This document shows positions 41,448-46,479 of a stretch of DNA of 46,479 nt, one piece after another. The notes beneath the pieces were generated by a model, which did not search any database, was not told the DNA's origin, and was given only the letters and a program-made list of their open reading frames with translations. This stretch comes from a virus: positions 1 to 46,479 of IMG/VR virus record IMGVR_UViG_3300020438_000069; one strand, given 5' to 3'. Every line of letters begins with the position of its first letter. The stretch's first letter is position 1. Both the position numbers and the translations under genes were made by a program.

Positions 41448-41848
41448 GGCATTGTGGGTGGCGGAGAGTTTTTCTTAATTACGTCTTTTTGACTATCACC
41501 AGGTATAATACGATAGTTATCTTCCACTGAATCAGCAGTACTCACTTCACTAATACTACTATTGGCTTCAAGGCAGGTTAATTGGTGTGGTTGTAATGGA
41601 GGATTGTGCCAAGTATCTCCAGGAGTTAGTTCTTTACTGTAAAGCATAGCATCTTTAGTGTCAATCCACTTAACTTCAAACCGGCCTGAATTAACAAACC
41701 ATGTTTCGTCCTTCTCTTTATGGAAATGCATGGAGAATTTTGCTCCTGCTTTTTCAAATACCATAAGTTTGCCACAATACTTGTCATTGGTTGCCCATAT
41801 TAATTCATATCCCCAACCTTTTTCTACTTTACCTTCAAGTCTACTCAT
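41444..41848 (-). CDS. Cupin-fold protein, sugar isomerase-like
   Basis: 134 residues. 'GWGYELIWATNDKYCGKLMVFEK' resembles the 'PWGYE' start of type II mannose-6-phosphate isomerase/cupin_2 proteins. Cupin motif 1 is 'GAKFSMHFHKEKDETWFVNSG' with His41, His43 and Glu48; motif 2 'GDTWHNPPLQPHQL' supplies His88. So all four metal ligands are present. It is the last gene of the minus-strand operon and overlaps the 233-aa gene by four bases (ATGA), so translation is coupled. In this setting a sugar-phosphate isomerase or epimerase role in nucleotide-sugar metabolism is plausible, but cupins are versatile and the substrate is not shown. Its stop overlaps the 2212-aa gene's stop. Confidence 0.8.
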   Translation of the reverse strand: MSRLEGKVEKGWGYELIWATNDKYCGKLMVFEKAGAKFSMHFHKEKDETWFVNSGRFEVKWIDTKDAMLYSKELTPGDTWHNPPLQPHQLTCLEANSSISEVSTADSVEDNYRIIPGDSQKDVIKKNSPPPTMP

Positions 41849-42546
41849 TTTTTACTCCATACTTCTTTGAATTTCTTGTAAGCACCCTTAAACTTACTTT
41901 GAAATATTAAATTACTCACAAAACTTGCACGATACTTCTCTTGATCTTCATCTTGCACCGTAGTTTCAAGGTTTGCAATCTTTATTGGTACGTACATTGC
42001 TAATGGTGTACCTTTTTCCAGTAAAAATTCACCTTCTTTCTTGATTAACAGTTGCTGGTTAATCTGATGACTCCATTCAGTGTGTGTTACACCAGGCATA
42101 CATGTAAAATTTTCATTAAAATCATAAAACATTGGTAATTGCATCATTGCCCAACCAGGACTGGTACGCACACGCCAAGGACAATCAGTTTTTGCAACAC
42201 ATACAAAGTCATCTTTGGCATTTTGTGGTGCATGTTCTAAAAATTGCTTGTCAGTGTGCAGGCTCATAGTAAAGTTTTCATTACTCGAGTGCCATGCAAA
42301 GTTTTTATTGTCCGCCTTGATGTGAAAGTCGCACCACATAGGTACAACATACGCATTTTTGTATAAATCTATAAATCCAGGACAGTTCTTGATAGTGCCT
42401 TTGTCTGCAAAGTCCTCAGTTAAGTACTTAGGTGCATGTTTGAACCATTCAGGCATGAACTTTGTTGCATCTTTGATTGGTTCGACTTTAGTAAGTCCAG
42501 GAACAACGCTCCACCATTCAACTTTACAATCAGTTTGATTGGCCAT
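41845..42546 (-). CDS. Unknown protein in the heptose operon
   Basis: 233 residues, Trp-rich, with 'VEWWSVVPGLTKVEPI', 'MPEWFKHAPKYL', 'NCPGFIDLYKNAYVVPMWCDFHI', 'DCPWRVRTSPGWAMMQLPMFYDFNENF' and 'LEKGTPLAMYVPIK'. The order 'CP.f.d.....P.WCD', 'PW.v.TspGw', 'G.....' and 'KGTP...v.P.K' reminds me of a family of unknown function found in marine bacteria and phages (perhaps DUF6065), but I am not certain. No catalytic motif is obvious; the conserved Cys, Trp and His residues could form a binding pocket. It overlaps HldD by 17 bases and the cupin by four, so it is surely expressed with them. Confidence 0.74.
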   Translation of the reverse strand: MANQTDCKVEWWSVVPGLTKVEPIKDATKFMPEWFKHAPKYLTEDFADKGTIKNCPGFIDLYKNAYVVPMWCDFHIKADNKNFAWHSSNENFTMSLHTDKQFLEHAPQNAKDDFVCVAKTDCPWRVRTSPGWAMMQLPMFYDFNENFTCMPGVTHTEWSHQINQQLLIKKEGEFLLEKGTPLAMYVPIKIANLETTVQDEDQEKYRASFVSNLIFQSKFKGAYKKFKEVWSKK

Positions 42547-43354
42547 TTACCCATTCTCCTACACTAAAGCACTTATGCTCAATAGTTTCTTTTAATTTGT
42601 CAGTGTCAGCACACGTATATTTTTGATATTGTGCCTTAATGTTATCCGGCATTGGTATTTCTTCAATCTTTGCACCATACTTGTTTGCAATAACTTGTGC
42701 AACTTGTAAAAATGAAGTAGGAACTCCTGTACCAATGTTCCAAATACCACTTTTATCAACATCAAGCATTTTTTCATGCATCACTGCAACATCTTCAACA
42801 CTGATAAAATCACGTTTAAACTTATCACTGTTTTCAAACACTTTTATAACACCTGTGTCTTTGGCTTGTTTAGTAAATTTACTAACAGGGCTCATCATAT
42901 CGCCTTTGTGTTCTTCTCCGTGACCATAAACATTGAAATATCTAAAGCCTTGTATAGTGATTCTAAAATCATCTAAGTGTTGTGTTATAAATCTATCAAT
43001 AAGATACTTTGTCCAAGCATACGGACTACGAGGATCTAATTCTAAGTCTTCTCTAAAGTGTGTTTGTTCTCCATATACGCTTGCCGAACTTGCATATTGT
43101 AAAGAAGTACCCATCATGTCACAAATTTCAATTAACTTCATTGTGTATTCAAAGTTGTGTTGCATAATCTTTTCAACATCACGTTCAGTTGTACTTGAAA
43201 TTGCACCTAAGTGTATAATTCTATCATACCGTTGAACATCTGGGTACCTGTGTAGTTCCCAAGGGAAGCCTTCTACATCGTGTCCTTTTGCTTTTAGATA
43301 TGATGCTACATTTGAACCAATAAATCCTTGGTAACCTGTAATTAAAATTTTCAT
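42530..43354 (-). CDS. hldD: ADP-glyceromanno-heptose 6-epimerase-like SDR (HldD)
   Basis: 274 residues, shorter than the ~310 usual. A Rossmann motif 'GYQGFIG' (7-13), the SDR Ser in 'YASSASVYGE', and Tyr112-x3-Lys116 in 'SPYAWTKYLID' are all present. 'GFRYFNVYGHGEEHKGDMMSP' with Lys150 and 'FENSDKFKRDFISVEDVA' followed by 'GIWNIGTGVPTSF' and 'IPMPDNIKAQYQKYTCAD' track E. coli HldD closely. It would convert ADP-D-glycero- to ADP-L-glycero-D-manno-heptose, the precursor of LPS core heptose. Overlap with HldE is four bases (ATGA), so the two are coupled. The resemblance is specific to HldD rather than general sugar epimerases. Confidence 0.88.
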   Translation of the reverse strand: MKILITGYQGFIGSNVASYLKAKGHDVEGFPWELHRYPDVQRYDRIIHLGAISSTTERDVEKIMQHNFEYTMKLIEICDMMGTSLQYASSASVYGEQTHFREDLELDPRSPYAWTKYLIDRFITQHLDDFRITIQGFRYFNVYGHGEEHKGDMMSPVSKFTKQAKDTGVIKVFENSDKFKRDFISVEDVAVMHEKMLDVDKSGIWNIGTGVPTSFLQVAQVIANKYGAKIEEIPMPDNIKAQYQKYTCADTDKLKETIEHKCFSVGEWVNGQSN

Positions 43355-44601
43355 ATCTTCATCTTCTCTATAATGTTTGTTGTTGATTGATCTTTTACTG
43401 TTGGAAAAATGTCAACTTCTGCAAGTTCATGACCTACAACAGTGTCAACAGTATAATCGCCACCTTTAACTATTAAGTCTGGTTGAAATCTTTCAATGGA
43501 ATTAATAGGAGTATCTTCATCAAAGATAACAACTTCGTCAATCCATGGTAAAAGTTCAAGATTCATTTTACGCTGTAGTTGGTTGTTAATAGGCCTGTCT
43601 TCACCTTTGAGTCTTTTTGTACTTGCATCACTATTAATACCTACAACAAGTTTTCTACCCTTGGATTTCGCATGTCTTAATAGTCTAAAATGTCCTTCAT
43701 GCAGTATATCAAATACACCATTAGTCCATACTATTTGTCTTTTTAAGTCTTCAGGTTGTATTGCATACACACCTCTATGTTCTACTGATCTTGCACCAGC
43801 ATAACAGGCTAACTTACATGCGGCAAACACATCCATGCCTCTCTCGATACCATAAGCAATAACAGCAAGTACAGTATCACCAGCACCAGTTACATCTGCA
43901 ACTTCTCTTACAGGTTCTTGATAGTGTTGGTAGTATAATTCGTTACTTAAAACATGTACTCCATTTGCACCATCAGTTACTATAAGGTATTTCCACCCAT
44001 ACTCTTTTAATTTTATAAGTGCAGTTTCTTTTTTAAACTTTCCAAACCATGCTTTGTATTCTTTCATGTTTGGCTTTACAAGAAATGCTCCTTTGTACAC
44101 ATCTGGTCCTTGTTTAGGATCAACTAAAACTTTACAGTCTTTGTTTACTAATTGTTCTACTAAATTAACACCAATAGTACCTTTGTTATAATCACTTAAA
44201 CATACAATATCTTCTTTGTTAACACTTTCAAGGAATCTTGTTTGTGCTTGACCTTTGTATTTTTTCTCTTTATCCCAACGCATGATGTGTTGTCCACGTT
44301 GACCTACTAATCTTGTTTTAGTAGTTGTAACTTCTGCATCTGACTGTATGCTACAATCTATATTATTTGTTTTTTCAAGTATTCTTAAAACGTCAAACCC
44401 TTCATCGTCCATACCTACTGCACCGTACAAAGAAACATTGTCAATAATGTTACTAAGATTAAGTGCAAGATTAGCCGCACCGCCTATGCTGTTTTTCTTT
44501 TCAATTTCTTTTAATACTGGTACAGGTGCTTCAGGACTAATTCTACTGGCTTTACCAATAATCCAACTGTCCAGCATTATGTCGCCGTAAACTTTTACCA
44601 T
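43351..44601 (-). CDS. hldE: Bifunctional heptose-7-P kinase / heptose-1-P adenylyltransferase (HldE)
   Basis: 416 residues. The N-terminal PfkB-type kinase has 'RISPEAPVPVL' (20-30), 'GGAAN' (40-44), 'SDYNKGT', 'DPKQG' and the 'DVTGAGDT' (236-243) with catalytic Asp. The C-terminal nucleotidyltransferase has 'TNGVFDILHEGH' (HxGH at 301-304), 'NSDASTKRLKGEDRP' (323-337) and 'STTNIIEKMK'. Together they phosphorylate heptose-7-P and adenylate heptose-1-P to ADP-heptose. The linker between domains is nearly gone compared with E. coli (477 aa), a compact version. The ATG lies one base after the Nudix stop and its stop overlaps HldD. GmhA and GmhB, the other pathway steps, are not in this window. 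Confidence 0.92.
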   Translation of the reverse strand: MVKVYGDIMLDSWIIGKASRISPEAPVPVLKEIEKKNSIGGAANLALNLSNIIDNVSLYGAVGMDDEGFDVLRILEKTNNIDCSIQSDAEVTTTKTRLVGQRGQHIMRWDKEKKYKGQAQTRFLESVNKEDIVCLSDYNKGTIGVNLVEQLVNKDCKVLVDPKQGPDVYKGAFLVKPNMKEYKAWFGKFKKETALIKLKEYGWKYLIVTDGANGVHVLSNELYYQHYQEPVREVADVTGAGDTVLAVIAYGIERGMDVFAACKLACYAGARSVEHRGVYAIQPEDLKRQIVWTNGVFDILHEGHFRLLRHAKSKGRKLVVGINSDASTKRLKGEDRPINNQLQRKMNLELLPWIDEVVIFDEDTPINSIERFQPDLIVKGGDYTVDTVVGHELAEVDIFPTVKDQSTTNIIEKMKI

Positions 44602-44602
44602 G

Positions 44603-45043
44603 TTAACTCTCTAATATATCGATCAATTCAAACACTGTTTGTAACTTTGTGATATTAGTTTTGTTTTGTAGTGTGTTCCTTAACCCTTGATGTAAAGGTT
44701 TTGGATATTTGCTAAAACTTGCCCATGCATAGCCATCATGTTCACTGTTCAATGTTGGTAAGAATTCGTCCTTAACAACTATAAGATATGTATGGAAGTT
44801 AAACTTTTCGTCAGTACTGACAAAGGTTTCTAAAGGGATAGTTTTAACAGAGTTTGGTGTATTACCAATTTCTTCTTGAATTTCTCGATGTAACGCATCA
44901 ATAGGTGATTCGTCAACAGCACCTCGGCCGCCTACAAGTCCCCAAACATTGTTTTGTTTGCTTTGAGTTCTATGTAAAAATAGAAAACGTTTTGTTGATA
45001 ATGCATAAAATAATGCACCACTGCAATTGATTTTGTCGCTCAT
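44603..45043 (-). CDS. Nudix hydrolase
   Basis: 146 residues with a full Nudix box: Gly39, Glu45, then 'REIQEEIG' (53-60), in the spacing G-x5-E-x7-REUxEExG. 'CSGALFYALSTKRFLFLHRT' and 'NVWGLVGGRGAVDESP' are typical. Nudix enzymes hydrolyse nucleoside diphosphates linked to another moiety. Next to HldE and HldD the natural guess is an ADP- or GDP-sugar, or a housekeeping role on nucleotides, but phage Nudix proteins also act on NAD- or RNA-cap-related substrates. The substrate cannot be read here. Translation starts 12 bases after the gp15-like stop; a TAAATA motif rather than a ribosome site precedes it. Confidence 0.88.
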   Translation of the reverse strand: MSDKINCSGALFYALSTKRFLFLHRTQSKQNNVWGLVGGRGAVDESPIDALHREIQEEIGNTPNSVKTIPLETFVSTDEKFNFHTYLIVVKDEFLPTLNSEHDGYAWASFSKYPKPLHQGLRNTLQNKTNITKLQTVFELIDILES

Positions 45044-45051
45044 ACAAGTAA

Positions 45052-45060
45052 TTATTTAAA
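45052..45060 (-). promoter_or_regulatory. Late-promoter-like motif upstream of the Nudix gene
   Basis: On the minus strand the sequence TTTAAATAA, overlapping the stop of the gp15-like gene, lies eight bases before the Nudix ATG. The stretch TAAATAATTACTTGTATG resembles the motif-plus-ATG runs at 118 and 28725 on the plus strand. Confidence 0.38.
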
Positions 45061-46477
45061 ATTGTATGCGCCACGCTCCATTCCGGTATTCGCCTTCAAT
45101 GGATTTGACCCATTCTGAGCCAGTCCATTTGTATTGGATACCTGTATTTAGATTGGTTGTAAATTTAATATCTGTTTGTGTACTTGAATCAAATAGTATT
45201 GACCATGCTGTACCAGTCCATTCAATAATGTCATTTTCACCTGCTACAAAGTCTGTGCCATTATTGTTTTTCCAAGCATCAGCACCATCAGTGTTTGTTG
45301 CACTACCAATAGGACCTAATAATAATACCCTAACCCCATTAACTGATTTAATAGTAGTTGGATTAAAGTTAAGAGGATCAATAATATAATCTATTTTATT
45401 TCTATCACCAGTTGATCCAGTAATAACCATATCACTTGGAATAGTATCTTCGTCCCAATTAATAGTTAACGTTGATTCGTCAGTTGGATTAACTGCTACA
45501 GTTCCATTAACACTTTGATTAACGTCTGCCCTTGTTAATTGTATTTGGCTTAGTCCTGATCTAAATGTACCTGGTAACGCTTCAAAGAATCCATTCCAGT
45601 TAGTATTGCCAACAATGCCTCTGTGTATAAGTTGTGCTGTACTACCTAATATAAGTACATCATAATCGTTGTATGCTGTAACGGCAATTCCTGCACTATC
45701 CTTACGTGTAGTAGTTCCGTCTTTATCTTCTTGAAATACACCTTCAGCAAATTCATCATTGTAACGTTTAAGTTCAGGCATTGAAGCACCAAGGTCAATA
45801 GTACCTTTATCTTCGTTAAAGATACTCATTATAATATTCGTTATAACACCAAGTTTTTTAACTTTAACCGGAGGCGAAATGTATATAGGTGCACTAAACG
45901 TTAATGACCCAACATCAATCTCGCTTTCAGTACCTGTAGGCATTGATCTACTACTAAAGTTTACAGCATCTAATTCGACTACACTTAAACTTGTCCAGTC
46001 AATATAGTTGTCAGTAGTTTGTATTTCTAAACTCGGGTTGAACAGCATTAATATCTGTTCCATAATTTGTAATTTTTGTTCTGTGTTAGTTGACCATACG
46101 TCAGCGTTAACAGTTAACTTGTAAGGTGTAGGCATTAAACGCTCTACTGTTACATTTTTACCTTGTGTGTTTAAGTATTCGTTGTTTACACTATCATAAT
46201 CTCTTTCACGCAAGTGTACCTTACTAATAAATGAAGCATCTGCAAGTCTATCTCTATCTAATTCTAATCCTGTAATATAAACACCAATACGTGGCGCACT
46301 TGGAATTTTATTCTCACTATTGTCTCTAAGAATATGTCCAACTTGACGAGTAATATCTCCGTACATCACAGGTACTTGTGTTAACTCGCCCTTACCGTCT
46401 TTGTAAGAGAAGTTACTCATTAGTCTAACCATTTGAGTAATGTATCTTCTTATTTGCCCATCATAAAAATGTTGCAT
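45056..46477 (-). CDS. 15: Proximal tail sheath stabilisation protein (T4 gp15-like), with C-terminal extension
   Basis: 473 residues. The N-terminus 'QHFYDGQIRRYITQMVRLMSNFSY' aligns with T4 gp15 'GYFYNSSFRRYATLMGDLFSNI'. 'VPVMYGDITRQVGHIL', 'LMPTPYKLTVNADVWSTNTEQ', 'QIMEQILMLFNPSLEI' and 'SLTFSAPIYISPPV' continue the match to ~205. In T4 this protein ends near 272 residues and caps the tail tube and sheath. Here ~200 further residues follow (~215-473), ending in a 'QYKWTGSEWVKSIEGEYRNGAWRIQF' segment typical of marine phage structural modules. The ATG is two bases from the window edge but matches the T4 start, so the gene is probably complete. It opens the minus-strand operon. Confidence 0.85.
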   Translation of the reverse strand: MQHFYDGQIRRYITQMVRLMSNFSYKDGKGELTQVPVMYGDITRQVGHILRDNSENKIPSAPRIGVYITGLELDRDRLADASFISKVHLRERDYDSVNNEYLNTQGKNVTVERLMPTPYKLTVNADVWSTNTEQKLQIMEQILMLFNPSLEIQTTDNYIDWTSLSVVELDAVNFSSRSMPTGTESEIDVGSLTFSAPIYISPPVKVKKLGVITNIIMSIFNEDKGTIDLGASMPELKRYNDEFAEGVFQEDKDGTTTRKDSAGIAVTAYNDYDVLILGSTAQLIHRGIVGNTNWNGFFEALPGTFRSGLSQIQLTRADVNQSVNGTVAVNPTDESTLTINWDEDTIPSDMVITGSTGDRNKIDYIIDPLNFNPTTIKSVNGVRVLLLGPIGSATNTDGADAWKNNNGTDFVAGENDIIEWTGTAWSILFDSSTQTDIKFTTNLNTGIQYKWTGSEWVKSIEGEYRNGAWRIQF

Positions 46478-46479
46478 TA

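Noticed and set aside
41436-41460. Bidirectional terminator at the convergent stops
   Set aside because: Only a three-pair GCC/GGC palindrome surrounds the TAA, too weak to count, with no T tract on either strand.

Overview
The window looks like a stretch of the late (structural) region of an AT-rich, T4-like marine myovirus. The best single marker is the minus-strand gene at 45056-46477, whose first ~210 residues read like T4 gp15 (proximal tail sheath stabiliser). Other phage signs are a tail-fibre N-terminal motif (NDGQGDNLR...NFNELY), two Phage_tail_APC-type chaperones, very large repetitive beta-rich proteins, and late-promoter-like GATAAATAC/T motifs in front of many genes. The style resembles cyanophage/pelagiphage T4-likes. 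The host cannot be fixed from sequence alone.

Layout. 1-113: end of a structured, probably non-coding RNA closed by a UUCG-loop terminator. 130-12415: a small unknown gene, a 149-aa virion-like protein with its own promoter, hairpin leader and trailing hairpin, then small and large fibre-type proteins (325, 118, 175, 950, 1236, 109, 152, 485, 122 aa). 12455-24082: two giant paralogues (2081 and 1780 aa), each with eight CBM5/12-like modules in front of a beta-helix. 24096-28691: two small beta proteins, then three paralogous glycine- and cysteine-rich adhesin-like proteins (about 10% Cys) interleaved with two tail-fibre-assembly-chaperone paralogues. 28737-33296: an enzyme cassette (nitrilase superfamily, GT9-like glycosyltransferase, SGNH-like hydrolase, NodU/CmcH-type carbamoyltransferase). 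33334-41447: structural genes again, ending with a 2212-aa protein. 46477-41444 (minus): gp15-like protein, Nudix hydrolase, HldE, HldD, an unknown 233-aa protein and a cupin, nearly all overlapping or abutting, converging on the plus-strand operon with overlapping stop codons.

How it may work together. The plus strand appears to build a host-recognition apparatus of mosaic fibres made from a limited set of exchangeable modules: beta-helix, CBM5/12-like, cupredoxin-like, LamG-like, Asp-box propeller, a helical 'DEV..W' module and a 'YxVGDxI' repeat. The enzymes on both strands point to sugar chemistry: HldE and HldD make and epimerise ADP-heptose, a GT9-like protein could transfer it, and a carbamoyltransferase and SGNH protein could decorate it. 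Whether the target is host lipopolysaccharide, the virion fibres or something else is not shown by the sequence. GmhA and GmhB, needed for a complete ADP-heptose route, are not in this window.

The most unusual items are the Cys-rich triplet with its chaperones, fibre domains keeping a complete type-1-copper ligand set, the strongly structured leaders at 550-650 and 5932-6051, and TAAATA motifs placed directly against start codons.
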